Below, in pieces: positions 54,406 to 63,330 of a stretch of DNA of 64,000 nt. The position numbers and the translations under genes are program-made. The notes under the pieces were generated by a model, which worked only from the letters and a program-made list of their open reading frames with translations, was not told the origin of the DNA and searched no databases. The stretch spans positions 133,451 through 197,450 of the forward strand of contig CAZFRM010000006.1 in NCBI GenBank assembly GCA_964521255.1, in the 5' to 3' direction. This stretch comes from ZC4RG29 sp964521255. GTDB lineage: Bacteria; Bacteroidota; Bacteroidia; Cytophagales; Cyclobacteriaceae. How positions within the stretch are numbered: position 1 is the first letter of the stretch; each line of letters starts with the position of its first letter.

Positions 54406-54996
54406 ATGGAAGAACTCGAAGTTCCCAAACAACACTATTCAGAAAAGGAAAAGCAAAGCATTTTCGATAATGAGTTTATGCCCCATATAAACTCCATGTA
54501 CAACTTTGCTTACCGCCTTACATTGGATGAGGATGATGCAAAAGACCTCTTGCAAGACACCTATTTAAAGGCCTTTCGTTTTATAGATTCTTTTCAACAA
54601 GGAACTAATGCCAAAGCATGGCTGTTTCGAATTCTAAAAAACAGCTTCATCAATGATTATCGCAAGAAGAGCAAGGAGCCTTCGAAAGTCGATTATCAGG
54701 AAGTTGAAAGTTATTATAACTCTGAGGACGTTGACCGGCAGATAACACCGGATTTGCGTGTAGAGGCATTACAAGACATGATTGGGGATGAGATCTCTAA
54801 TGCTCTCAATTCCCTGGATGTAGATTTTAGAACCGTTATCATCTTGTGTGACCTCGAAGGGTTTAAATACGATGAGATGGCTAAAATTTTGGATATACCA
54901 ATCGGAACCGTGCGCAGCCGCCTGCATCGTGCGCGAAACTTGTTAAAAGAAAAGCTAAGTGAATACGCCAAAAAAATGGGTTATAAAAACGCTTAA
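54406..54996 (+). CDS. ECF-type RNA polymerase sigma factor (SigR-like)
   Basis: This 196-residue sigma factor has region 2 (NFAYRLTLDEDDAKDLLQDT with YLKAFRFIDSFQQGTNAKAW and LFRILKNSFINDYRKK) and region 4 (DLEGFKYDEMAKILDIPIGT and VRSRLHRARNLLKEKL). It is directly followed by a zinc-type anti-sigma gene, as in the SigR/RsrA system, so a role in redox or envelope stress is possible. Confidence 0.93.
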   Translation: MEELEVPKQHYSEKEKQSIFDNEFMPHINSMYNFAYRLTLDEDDAKDLLQDTYLKAFRFIDSFQQGTNAKAWLFRILKNSFINDYRKKSKEPSKVDYQEVESYYNSEDVDRQITPDLRVEALQDMIGDEISNALNSLDVDFRTVIILCDLEGFKYDEMAKILDIPIGTVRSRLHRARNLLKEKLSEYAKKMGYKNA

Positions 54997-55007
54997 ATCC
55001 TATCCTA

Positions 55008-55271
55008 ATGAATCAATTTGACCAGAGCCCACCGGAGCCTCACAAGAAAAAGAATTGTCTTGAAATGCTCCAGTCGATTTTAGATGGTGATGCATCGGCC
55101 GAAGTGAAAAAAGAATTTGTGGAGAAACACCTGGATGTTTGCATGCCATGTTATAAAAAGTATCACCTTGAAATGGCCATCCGCGACCTGCTCAAAACAA
55201 AATGCGGAAATCACCAGGCGCCTTCTGAAATTATTCAGAACATTAAAAACCTCATCAACACCGCTGGTTGA
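55008..55271 (+). CDS. Zinc-binding anti-sigma factor (ZAS)
   Basis: This 87-residue protein has the ZAS motif HxxxCxxC as KHLDVCMPCYKKYHLEM, with more Cys in KNCLEML and LLKTKCGNH. In RsrA-like proteins the zinc site responds to oxidation by releasing sigma. The gene is 11 bases after the sigma gene, and its TGA overlaps the gmk ATG. Confidence 0.88.
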   Translation: MNQFDQSPPEPHKKKNCLEMLQSILDGDASAEVKKEFVEKHLDVCMPCYKKYHLEMAIRDLLKTKCGNHQAPSEIIQNIKNLINTAG

Positions 55272-55840
55272 TGGAAGGTAAAGCAATTATCTTTTCAGCG
55301 CCCTCAGGCTCTGGCAAGACTACTATCGTAAAACATCTTTTAGCTAACAATCCCGATCTCGGATTTTCTATTTCCGCCTCAACACGTGACCGGCGTGGAC
55401 GCACAGAACAAGATGGCAAAGATTATTACTTCCTTTCTCCTGAAGAATTCAAAGAGAAAATTGATAATGATGAATTCATAGAATGGGAAGAGGTCTATGC
55501 AGGAAATTTCTATGGCACATTAAAGTCTGAGATCGAACGGATCTGGGCGGGGGGAAAGAATGTGATCTTTGATGTTGATGTTAAGGGAGGATTAAATCTG
55601 AAAAAATATTTCGGTGATAAAGCGCTCGCTATTTTCGTCAAGGTTCCTTCCATTGAAATTTTAAAACAACGCCTTAATGAACGTGGCACGGAAACCGATG
55701 AAAGTTTATCACGCCGGTTGTTCAAAGCAAAATTTGAGATGAGCTTTCAGGATAAGTTTGATGAGGTGGTGGTGAATGAAGACCTGACTAAATCGTTGAA
55801 GGAATCGCAGCGGTTGTATGATGAGTTTAAGCATAATTAG
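55271..55840 (+). CDS. gmk: Guanylate kinase
   Basis: This 189-residue kinase converts GMP to GDP. The P-loop is IIFSAPSGSGKTTIVKHLL, then FSISASTRDRRGRTEQDGKD with YYFLSPEEFK, FIEWEEVYAGNFYGT (GMP-binding) and VIFDVDVKGGLNLKK. The ATG at 55271 overlaps the stop of the anti-sigma gene. Confidence 0.97.
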   Translation: MEGKAIIFSAPSGSGKTTIVKHLLANNPDLGFSISASTRDRRGRTEQDGKDYYFLSPEEFKEKIDNDEFIEWEEVYAGNFYGTLKSEIERIWAGGKNVIFDVDVKGGLNLKKYFGDKALAIFVKVPSIEILKQRLNERGTETDESLSRRLFKAKFEMSFQDKFDEVVVNEDLTKSLKESQRLYDEFKHN

Positions 55841-56068
55841 CGGATGGGTGATTAGCCGATTAGCGAATTGAATGCGCCGATGTCCATTTCATGATGTGTC
55901 GAATGTTATAACTTCTCGTTAATCTTCAAGATCCCATACAACTATTATCCTGACATTTAAACTCTTTACTCATAACCGTTACGGTCTGGGCTCAGCTATT
56001 TTTTATTTGATTAATGGAGGCTAACTTACGCACGGCCAGCACATAAAATAATGTAACTACCTGAGAGT

Positions 56069-56221
56069 ATGTCAACGAAGAAAAAAATTACCTTCACAAT
56101 CAATACAGAAGTAAAGGATCTTGCAAAGACGTATGTAAAACAGAAAGGAATAAGTCTTTCAAAATTAGTTGAAGATTATCTGAGGGAATTAACACAACGT
56201 AAACCCAGGAGAAGACTTTAA
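56069..56221 (+). CDS. Small DUF6364-like ribbon-helix-helix protein
   Basis: This 50-residue frame reads KKKITFTINTEVKDLAKTYV and continues KQKGISLSKLVEDYLRELTQ to a basic end. The pattern (short beta strand, then two helices) is that of ribbon-helix-helix antitoxins of the DUF6364 group. These usually precede a PIN toxin; none follows here, since nadD comes next, so it may be an orphan. The frame is short but well formed from ATG 56069 to TAA 56219-56221. Confidence 0.75.
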   Translation: MSTKKKITFTINTEVKDLAKTYVKQKGISLSKLVEDYLRELTQRKPRRRL

Positions 56222-56302
56222 GACTAATTCACAGGTTATTGTGATTTTATTCTTGTAACAATTTGATGCGCGAGAACGTCTGCTCACGACAAATATTTTG
56301 AT

Positions 56303-56881
56303 TTGAACCAAAACATCGGCCTCTTCTTCGGCTCCTTCAATCCCATTCACATGGGTCATATGATCATTGCCAATATCATGGCAGAAACGACTGACCTTAA
56401 TAAAGTTTGGTTCATTGTGTCTCCTCAAAATCCTTTTAAGCCCAGCAAGGGATTGCTGCATGAGTTTGATCGGTACGACATGGTTCGGGCTGCTATCCAC
56501 GATAATTACAAGCTGGAAGTATCAGATGTTGAATTTCATCTGCCCAAACCGAGCTACACAATTCATACACTTGTTCATCTTTCTGAAAAACACCCTGATA
56601 AAAAATTCAAAGTAATTATCGGTGGCGATAATCTTGAAGGGTTTACGCGTTGGAAAAATCACGAGCGCATCCTGGAAGATTACGGTTTATATGTTTATCC
56701 CAGGCCGAACATGCAACTTTCCGAACTGAAAGATCATCCTAACGTTAAAATGGTTGAAGCGCCCCTGCTTGATATTTCAGCTACTTTTATCCGGAATTGC
56801 ATCAGAAAAGGTCAGTCGGTACGTTATCTGGTACCGGATCCTGTAGAGGAAATGATCCGGGGCAAACAATTTTACCGATGA
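56303..56881 (+). CDS. nadD: Nicotinate-nucleotide adenylyltransferase
   Basis: This 192-residue enzyme makes nicotinate adenine dinucleotide. The nucleotidyltransferase motif is GLFFGSFNPIHMGHMIIAN (GxFxPxHxGH), with VWFIVSPQNPFKPSKGLL, and the ISATFIR motif in LLDISATFIRNCIRKGQSVR. The start is TTG at 56303, because the first strand begins there. Its stop overlaps the next ATG (ATGA). Confidence 0.95.
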   Translation: MNQNIGLFFGSFNPIHMGHMIIANIMAETTDLNKVWFIVSPQNPFKPSKGLLHEFDRYDMVRAAIHDNYKLEVSDVEFHLPKPSYTIHTLVHLSEKHPDKKFKVIIGGDNLEGFTRWKNHERILEDYGLYVYPRPNMQLSELKDHPNVKMVEAPLLDISATFIRNCIRKGQSVRYLVPDPVEEMIRGKQFYR

Positions 56882-59493
56882 TAAAAAAAATACTCTCTTG
56901 TCTTCTCTTTTGTACTTCTTCTCTTTTAACTATTGGTGGTACCATCAAAGGAACCATCCGAAGTGAAGATGGGAATGTTCTCTCCTATGCCACCATATTC
57001 GTTAAGCAAACGGGAACCGGTACCACAACAAATGAAAATGGTTATTATGAATTGACCTTGCCTCCGGGGAGATATGATATAGCGTATCAATACCTGGGAT
57101 ATGAAACGCAGGTGCGACAAATTGAAATAACGGATACATTCGTTGAAGAAAACATTACACTAAAAACTCAAATTACTGTTCTTCAAACTGTAACAGTAAG
57201 AGCCGGCAATGAAGATCCCGCTTACACTATTATGCGAAAAGCCATTGCCAAAGCCAACTACCATAGGAATCAATTGGATGGTTATTCAGCACAGGTTTAC
57301 ATAAAAGGCGCCGGTAAACTCAAGGATTATCCCTGGCTGGCAAAGCGTGCGCTTGAAAAAGAAGGCGTTGAAAAAGACAGGGTGTATGTATCGGAGTCAG
57401 TAAGCGAAATAAATTACACGCGCCCAAACAAGTTCGATGAAAAAGTTATTTCCATATACAGTGATGGAAAGGATAACAATACCTCACCTAATCCTTTCAT
57501 CTATGGAAGTTTCTATGAATCTGAAGTAGGAGGAACAATTTCTCCCTTGTCGCCCAAAGCATTTTCGTATTATCGCTTTGAGTATTTAGGCACTTTCAAA
57601 GACAGAGAGTATGAAGTGAGCAGGATAAAAGTTACTCCCCGGTCGCGTGGGGATAATGTTGTTGAAGGTACAATCAACATTGTTGAAAACTGGTGGAGCA
57701 TCTACAGTCTTGATGTGAAGACAACGAAGTATGGTATCAGTTTTTTTGTAAACTCCATGTACGCACCAATTGAAGATAAAATCTGGCTGCCTGTATCTTT
57801 CCGGTTTACAGTGGATGGAAAAGTTTTTGGTTTTGAGTTTGAATACAAATACCTGGCTTCTATCAGCAACTACAAAATTCAATTAAATCCTGAACTCTAT
57901 GTTGAGCCTGAGAAAATGGAAGTGATTGATGAAAAGATTGAGAAGGAACATGCAAAAGAAATTGATAAAAAATTTGCAGATAAAAATAATGAGCTGCAGC
58001 AACGTCTTGAGTCGGGTAAGGAAATTACGCGCAAGGAATTAAAGACTATGATCAAGGAGTATGAAAAGCAGGAACTCAAACGGCAAAAAGAACCTGAAGT
58101 AATTTCTGATGTAACACACAAAATAGATAGTGGAGCCTATAAAAAAGATTCGGCATACTGGTCAACCATTCGCCCTATACCACTAACTGTTGAAGAAGTA
58201 AAGGGATATCAGAAAAATGATAGTCTTGCAGCAATTGACAGACGAAAAGAAGAAGGCGATACACTGAAACAATCAAAGCATAAAGGATTTCAGGTGTGGG
58301 ATATTCTTATTGGTGATAATTATAAAACAGGTAAGCATTCCAATTTCAAAATCCACACACCAACAGGAGGCTTCAATACGGTGGATGGATTTTACTTTGT
58401 TTACAAATTATCTTACGGTGTAGTTCTCCAGGATACAAACAAAACCCGATTAACCGTAACACCTGCCTTTCGTTATGCTTTCGAACGTGAATCTTTTTCC
58501 GGTCATTTATTATTCAACGTCAGAAATAAAAAATTCCAATTTAAAGCTGATGGCGGTCGTTATGTACAACAATACAATGCCGATCAACCTATATGGCCGA
58601 TCGTAAATACATTCACTACTTTATTTCTGGAGAAGAACCTGATGAAGATCTACGAACGAGACTATCTCGATCTTTATTACAGAAGAAATCTTAATTTATT
58701 TTACAGCGTATACGGGTCGTTATCATGGATGAAGCGGCGTGAATTATTTAATACGTCAGACTTTAAGCTGATCAACAATAACAAAATTGAAGAATATACG
58801 CCTAATCGTCCGGTAAGCGTTGAGCTACCCGATACCGGATTCCCGGAACATAATGCATTAATTGGAACGGTAGGTATTACTGCGCGACCCTGGCTTAAGT
58901 TTCGTATCCATAATGGCGCGCGACAAGAGGTGGGCAATTCAACACCAACCTTTATGCTGGAGTATAGAAAAGGTTTTGATAACCTTATGGGAAGTGATAT
59001 CAAGTTTGATCAGTTGGAGTTGGGTGTTAAATATGGTTTAAAGGTTGGTGTTCGGGGTGAGTTGGATCTGGCTGTTCGCGCTGGTGCACTCCTGAATGCA
59101 GACAAACTTTATTTCATGGATTATAAACATTTCCTCGGTAATCTCACGCCGTTTAGCACAAGCGATCCTGTAGGTAGTTTCAGACTTCTTGACTATTATC
59201 TTTATTCCACATCCGATAAATATTTTTCAGGCAATCTCCATTATCATTTCAGAAAATTCCTGGTAACAAGCATCCCTGTTGTGCGCATGACAGGCATTCG
59301 TGAAAATGTTTTTATAAACTACCTGGCTACGCCTACGTCAAGCAATTACACGGAAGTCGGTTATTCAATTGATGGAATTTTTCGATTCTTACGCCTCGAA
59401 GTGGCAGCCGCATTCCAGGATGGAAAATATCTTGATTACGGGTTTCGTATTGGTATAGCGACCAATATTCAATTTGAGTTTAAGGATGAGTAG
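56878..59493 (+). CDS. DUF5686 and carboxypeptidase-like regulatory domain outer-membrane protein
   Basis: This encodes 871 residues from the ATG at 56878; upstream frame overlaps nadD. A signal peptide is followed by a CarbopepD_reg-type sandwich (TIKGTIRSEDGNVLSYATIF, then TTNENGYYELTLPPGRYDI), then a long DUF5686 region ending in beta strands typical of an outer-membrane barrel (last residues NIQFEFKDE). This family is abundant in Bacteroidota; function unknown. It overlaps nadD by four bases, so they are co-transcribed. Confidence 0.9.
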   Translation: MIKKILSCLLFCTSSLLTIGGTIKGTIRSEDGNVLSYATIFVKQTGTGTTTNENGYYELTLPPGRYDIAYQYLGYETQVRQIEITDTFVEENITLKTQITVLQTVTVRAGNEDPAYTIMRKAIAKANYHRNQLDGYSAQVYIKGAGKLKDYPWLAKRALEKEGVEKDRVYVSESVSEINYTRPNKFDEKVISIYSDGKDNNTSPNPFIYGSFYESEVGGTISPLSPKAFSYYRFEYLGTFKDREYEVSRIKVTPRSRGDNVVEGTINIVENWWSIYSLDVKTTKYGISFFVNSMYAPIEDKIWLPVSFRFTVDGKVFGFEFEYKYLASISNYKIQLNPELYVEPEKMEVIDEKIEKEHAKEIDKKFADKNNELQQRLESGKEITRKELKTMIKEYEKQELKRQKEPEVISDVTHKIDSGAYKKDSAYWSTIRPIPLTVEEVKGYQKNDSLAAIDRRKEEGDTLKQSKHKGFQVWDILIGDNYKTGKHSNFKIHTPTGGFNTVDGFYFVYKLSYGVVLQDTNKTRLTVTPAFRYAFERESFSGHLLFNVRNKKFQFKADGGRYVQQYNADQPIWPIVNTFTTLFLEKNLMKIYERDYLDLYYRRNLNLFYSVYGSLSWMKRRELFNTSDFKLINNNKIEEYTPNRPVSVELPDTGFPEHNALIGTVGITARPWLKFRIHNGARQEVGNSTPTFMLEYRKGFDNLMGSDIKFDQLELGVKYGLKVGVRGELDLAVRAGALLNADKLYFMDYKHFLGNLTPFSTSDPVGSFRLLDYYLYSTSDKYFSGNLHYHFRKFLVTSIPVVRMTGIRENVFINYLATPTSSNYTEVGYSIDGIFRFLRLEVAAAFQDGKYLDYGFRIGIATNIQFEFKDE

Positions 59494-59508
59494 ATAGCGT
59501 GCCCTTTA

Positions 59509-59615
59509 TTTCACGCAGAGCCCGCTAATATTTTCCGCAAAGTCCGCAAAAGCAGTGCTGGTCTTATTATCTCTTTGCGAGCATTGCGCATTAACTTCGC
59601 GCTCTTTGCGTGAAA
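59509..59615. repeat. Long quasi-palindrome of CGCAAAG words between convergent genes
   Basis: TTTCACGCA (59509-59517) pairs with TGCGTGAAA (59607-59615), and the inner sequence carries CGCAAAG, CCGCAAA and CTCTTTGCG words on both sides. It fills the gap between the DUF5686 gene and the convergent next gene, so it may terminate both. Similar words occur at 10628-10677. Confidence 0.75.
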
Positions 59616-60305
59616 TTACTTCCACATCGTTAAAATGGTAGTCCCCATCAGCTTGCCGCTCTTGTTGTAAGATTCGCTTTTCACTGCACCGACTTTCAAA
59701 GCAATCCAGTCGATCGCTGAAAAATTCATATTCATTTTTATTCCCATTTGGGTTTGCACAGCCATGCTGCTGGTAACTTTATAGCACTCATAAGTACCAT
59801 AAGCTGTGGTAATGGTTTCTTTACCGGTAACTTTGCGGTCAGTGATTTTAACAGTAACTGACACGGGAAGACCGGACCCAACGCCAGTTACTGTAACCGA
59901 ACCGTCTTTAAGCGTTTGACCTTGCGAAAGACTTGATGGCATCTCCAGGTTTTCCGCCTCAACCTTTATTTCATATCCTTTAAAGGCCTGTAATTGTTCT
60001 TCGCTGATAAAATTCCTCATGTCGATATACATGATTTCATCTTCGCATTTGTAGGTCAGGTCACCCTTCATGGTTTCCTTTCCTTTGTCATCATAAAAGA
60101 CCGAATTTATATTGGCCGTAAAACCATTTGAAGTTTTCTCAAGACTCGTAACTTTTTGATGGCTCTTGCCGGTAACTTTTCCTTTGGCATTGGATGTTTG
60201 ATACTCCCACTCATTTCCCTGGATGAATTGATAAAATTCGTTGCATTGAGCACTTGCGTAAATTGTTGCGCAGAAGCAGATGATAAAGGCAATTAGTTTT
60301 CGCAT
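59616..60305 (-). CDS. Secreted DUF3108-like (TapB-type) protein
   Basis: This 229-residue protein has a signal peptide (KLIAFIICFCATIYASAQ) and a beta-rich domain with FYQFIQGNEWEYQTSNAKGK, YKCEDEIMYIDMRN and TAYGTYECYKVTSSMAVQ, matching the DUF3108/TapB type of periplasmic proteins in Bacteroidota. Its function is unknown. It is read on the minus strand, convergent with the DUF5686 gene. Confidence 0.75.
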   Translation of the reverse strand: MRKLIAFIICFCATIYASAQCNEFYQFIQGNEWEYQTSNAKGKVTGKSHQKVTSLEKTSNGFTANINSVFYDDKGKETMKGDLTYKCEDEIMYIDMRNFISEEQLQAFKGYEIKVEAENLEMPSSLSQGQTLKDGSVTVTGVGSGLPVSVTVKITDRKVTGKETITTAYGTYECYKVTSSMAVQTQMGIKMNMNFSAIDWIALKVGAVKSESYNKSGKLMGTTILTMWK

Positions 60306-60405
60306 GAGAATTGGATTTGGTTTTTAAATCACGAATGTCCGACTAAAAAAAGAAACACCTACATAATGCTACATTTTAGTCGGACAACAATGATTAAATA
60401 TAATG

Positions 60406-61077
60406 TTATGAAAGTAATTCACGCAAAACCGGAACCGATTTTATTTCACCCAGGGTTTCAATATGCTCAGCGTAAAACTGTAACAGGTGATTAAGGATAG
60501 CCCTACGTTGGCTATGGTTAATGGAAACGGCTTGATTGTACTCTGCTTTTAAAATACTTTCCAACGCTTGTTCTTCTTCTTTGTTTAAAATCCGTGATCC
60601 TGATATTTCGTTAATGTTATGCGCACCAAACCCCAGCAGCCGGCTGAGTTTCAAAAGAAAGATAAGGTGAAAGTTTTCATAATCTTTTTCCTGGCTGTCG
60701 AGTATGAGCAGCGATTGAAATATAAATTCAAATAACTCCGGCGCCGGCGATTCTTCCTTTACGGTCTTGTTAAGAATTTCATTGATAAACATTCCCATGG
60801 TAGATTTCCTGACATCAGTAGCGAGGGATGTGTAAGGATGAAAACATTTTATTTCTTTAATGCGGTTAATGTTCGCATTGTCACGATGGTAGACTACCAG
60901 GTCCAGTAAGGTGAGGGGTTGGTAAAGCGCTATTTTATTGCCGGAAGATTTGCTGCTTCTCACACCATTGACAATGTAAGACTGAAGTCCGAACAATTCT
61001 GTGAAGATGTTAACAATGATAGAAGTCTCCCGGAAGCGGGTGAATCGGAAAACAATACCGCGTGTTTTATGAATCAT
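60406..61077 (-). CDS. recO: DNA repair protein RecO
   Basis: This 223-residue protein begins HKTRGIVFRFTRFRETSIIV (the OB-fold of RecO), has LFGLQSYIVNGVRSSKSSGN, and a helical C-terminus with LLLKLSRLLGFGAHNINEI-type residues. RecO acts with RecF/RecR to load RecA onto gapped DNA. The zinc-finger Cys set seen in some RecO proteins is not evident. Confidence 0.9.
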   Translation of the reverse strand: MIHKTRGIVFRFTRFRETSIIVNIFTELFGLQSYIVNGVRSSKSSGNKIALYQPLTLLDLVVYHRDNANINRIKEIKCFHPYTSLATDVRKSTMGMFINEILNKTVKEESPAPELFEFIFQSLLILDSQEKDYENFHLIFLLKLSRLLGFGAHNINEISGSRILNKEEEQALESILKAEYNQAVSINHSQRRAILNHLLQFYAEHIETLGEIKSVPVLRELLS

Positions 61078-61218
61078 GGAAACTGTCTAAAGCTTAAATG
61101 TACGGAATGATTTGGAGGAGGGAAGATTTGCGGACATCTGCTCCCCGGAGGCCGGTGACGCTGATCGGTGATGAACCTGACAATTCACGGTCGGTCTACC
61201 AATTTTCTGCTGGTGTAT

Positions 61219-61510
61219 TTATTTGAGATCCTTTAGTTGTCTGGAAGAATGATGTACCCGAACAATTCCCACGTGGTCAGTCTTAACTCTAAAAATAATT
61301 CTGTAGTTACCTTCAATCAGTTCCCTTATGTCTTCCTTGCCAAACTCAGGAACCACTCTGCCTGATTGAGGATAACTTTCAAGTTGGTCAACTCTCTTGA
61401 TGAGTTTATTGATGTATCTATCGGCGTAAAATTTTGAGTCCTTTGAAATGTATTCGTGAATTGATTTTAAATCGTCAATTGCCAGGTCTGTCCCAAACAA
61501 TTTTTACCAT
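61219..61510 (-). pseudogene. parE: Frameshifted ParE/RelE-family toxin
   Basis: From the ATG at 61510 the minus strand reads MVKIVW and would then end DRPGN at a TGA. One frame over it continues TDLAIDDLKSIHEYISKDSK and ends in the usual toxin tail (DIRELIEGNYRIIFRVKTDH). Removing one G from a GGG (61492-61494) gives MVKIVWTDLAIDDL, a typical ParE start. The reading that begins at a TTG at 61500 would lose the first strand. It overlaps the antitoxin stop by seven bases, the normal layout. Confidence 0.8.
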
Positions 61511-61716
61511 TTCTTTACCATTTCCTTAACCGTAGAATGGTCAACAGTTTTCCCTTGATCAAGTTGCTTTAATCCTTCTTCAACTTTTTCCATGAAGACA
61601 AGCTTTTCTATAAGGTCCTCCAGCTCAAATTCCTGGGGAAGGTCTTTGACTGCCTCTAATGCCTTTTCCCTTTTCATAGTTGCATTTTTCTTCAATTTAA
61701 TATTTTTATCGGACAC
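61504..61716 (-). CDS. Antitoxin partner of the ParE-like toxin
   Basis: This 70-residue protein (ALEAVKDLPQEFELEDLIEK, then LVFMEKVEEGLKQLDQGKTV with STVKEMVKKW at the end) is a helical, charged antitoxin-type protein. It lies directly upstream of the parE-like gene, with an overlap of seven bases. The exact family is not certain. Confidence 0.75.
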   Translation of the reverse strand: MSDKNIKLKKNATMKREKALEAVKDLPQEFELEDLIEKLVFMEKVEEGLKQLDQGKTVDHSTVKEMVKKW

Positions 61717-61894
61717 CTACACTGTCTGATGCGCTGGCAGTTAACAATGGTACACGCGGATTTGATGGTAATATCTCTTATATCTCGGCAAGTCTGTCCA
61801 ACCGCTGAACTTATTGTCAGTATGTAAAAAATAATATTTAGCAAATGCCTTTGTCGTAATATGAGCGCTAATGTTGTTGTGGGTTGCCATTTTT

Positions 61895-62515
61895 TTAAGT
61901 CAGTACTGAAATTGTCCATACGATATAAAACCACACAAATCCCATCCAACTGATTTTATGTATTTTTTTCAACGTAAGCCAGTCATACACAAACAGGGAG
62001 ATGAACAGTCCATTCCAAACAATAGCAACAAATGCTTCGACATTTTCAATATGCAGATTTCCTGTTACCCGGCTCAATATAGGTTCGAGAATCAACAACG
62101 AAGCCAAGTAAATAAACCGTTTGTGTTTTATTCCGTTTTGTCTGTTTAAGTAGCCAAGCATAATTAAAACGGCAAAACTCAGCATAAAAAAACGGTTAGC
62201 TTTTGCGAAATAAGGCATCGCATTCCAACCTTCATACACCGCAGCAAATACAAATACCGTGCTTAGTAAAACACCGATTGCGGAAATCATACCTGCAATT
62301 CCCCATTTCATATGAGCTTTGTAATTTCCATTCCGTATAAAATTGGTTTGAACGATCAATATAATAAACCAGGCAAACATGAACAGTCCGTGAATAATAA
62401 ACTTTGGGTCGCTATTGCTTTCTTGCCCCACATCGGTAATCAAATTATCAGAAAAGGCAATTATGGATAGACTAAGAAGCAACACACTTGTTAATAAGAA
62501 GTAATTCTTTTTCAT
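61895..62515 (-). CDS. Integral membrane protein of unknown family
   Basis: This 206-residue protein has about six membrane helices, including FIIHGLFMFAWFIILIVQTN and WGIAGMISAIGVLLSTVFVF. KRFIYLASLLILEPILSRVT and VAIVWNGLFISLFVYDWLTL are further helices. A first helix may be a signal anchor (YFLLTSVLLLSLSIIAF). No catalytic or binding motif is recognised. It lies in an AT-rich accessory region, alone between repeats. Confidence 0.75.
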   Translation of the reverse strand: MKKNYFLLTSVLLLSLSIIAFSDNLITDVGQESNSDPKFIIHGLFMFAWFIILIVQTNFIRNGNYKAHMKWGIAGMISAIGVLLSTVFVFAAVYEGWNAMPYFAKANRFFMLSFAVLIMLGYLNRQNGIKHKRFIYLASLLILEPILSRVTGNLHIENVEAFVAIVWNGLFISLFVYDWLTLKKIHKISWMGFVWFYIVWTISVLT

Positions 62516-62649
62516 TTCAGGCGCTGTTTGTTACGAAATTTGATTAATTGTCCAGTAGGGTTGTCGTTATATTCAATTTTCTGTTTACTCTGAATTGAAA
62601 TACTTATAAGTGGCAAACAAGATCGCGCCACCAACAAATGGGAAGTGTG

Positions 62650-62674
62650 CTTGTTGGTGAAGAACACCAACAAG
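62650..62674. repeat. Perfect CTTGTTGGTG hairpin
   Basis: CTTGTTGGTG (62650-62659) pairs perfectly with CACCAACAAG (62665-62674) around AAGAA. A degenerate copy of the right arm (CCACCAACAAATGGG) lies about 25 bases upstream. It sits after the lipoprotein gene, in its transcription direction, so it may end that transcript. Confidence 0.75.
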
Positions 62675-62719
62675 GGCGGAGTCCCTTTCATTTCATGGAG
62701 GATGAACACAAATCTCAGG

Positions 62720-63169
62720 TCAATCTCGCATGAAATCATGAACTGTTGATACTAGAGCGGAATCTGTCGTAATCCCGAATTTGATAAGAGGTTCATGTAC
62801 TCCATCGGTGAGAACAAATCCAACGATGTCTGTATTTCCAGAGAGTCGATCAAATGTCCTGTACGTCCCATCGTTAAGCTTAATGTTGACAAATCGGTTC
62901 GCAGTCACATCCAGTTTGTATCCCGATAACTTTAGACTATCAGCTGCCATGTCCGAGTATCGGAAAAAATTGTCAAGGTAAGTATCGATGCTTGGATGTA
63001 ATTGTTTAGGTATAGCATCAAATTCTTTCCTGGTAATTGTCAAGAAAACAACTGCTTTACCTGAAATCTTGAGTGTATCAGTGTTATAAATGTTCTCAGT
63101 TGGTTGACTCTGGCAGCCAGCCATCAGAAAAATTAGAAATAATAGCGAGCTTCTGTCGATAAAATTCAT
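62720..63169 (-). CDS. Small lipoprotein of unknown function
   Basis: This 149-residue protein starts at the ATG at 63169, which opens a lipoprotein signal (SSLLFLIFLMAGCQSQP) with the likely lipidated Cys in MAGC. The mature part is beta-rich and polar with no domain I recognise (SGKAVVFLTITRKEFDAIPK, DGTYRTFDRLSGNTDIVG). A start at 63205 would add a stretch that is not signal-like. Confidence 0.7.
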   Translation of the reverse strand: MNFIDRSSLLFLIFLMAGCQSQPTENIYNTDTLKISGKAVVFLTITRKEFDAIPKQLHPSIDTYLDNFFRYSDMAADSLKLSGYKLDVTANRFVNIKLNDGTYRTFDRLSGNTDIVGFVLTDGVHEPLIKFGITTDSALVSTVHDFMRD

Positions 63170-63213
63170 TGTCTCGTTAAATTTTGATTTGCAGGCACTA
63201 ACCAACGGCTTAC

Positions 63214-63330
63214 CTACAACGGTGTGTATATAAAGTGTAGGCGGATTAATAGCACTTGATAAATAAATTTACTTGTAGAATTTATCTTAATAAAATAAAC
63301 CCGCCTATGATTTATATATAGTGTTATGCA
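63214..63330. repeat. Nested imperfect inverted repeats, attC-like in shape
   Basis: The left arm at 63214-63244 (CTACAACGGTG...TAGGCGG) and the right arm at 63300-63330 (CCGCCTAT...AGTGTTATGC) form an imperfect inverted repeat of about 30 bases. Inside it GATAAAT (63258-63264) pairs with ATTTATC (63280-63286). This double-stem layout recalls integron attC sites, but the expected core triplets are only partly present. It lies between two minus-strand genes. Confidence 0.55.

Noticed and set aside
61692..61949. Minus-strand frame of 85 codons
   Set aside because: It overlaps the membrane-protein gene in another frame, has no signal or domain, and looks like spacer.
62512..62739. Minus-strand frame of 75 codons
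   Set aside because: It translates the hairpin at 62650-62674 and neighbouring spacer, has no domain and overlaps a real gene end.
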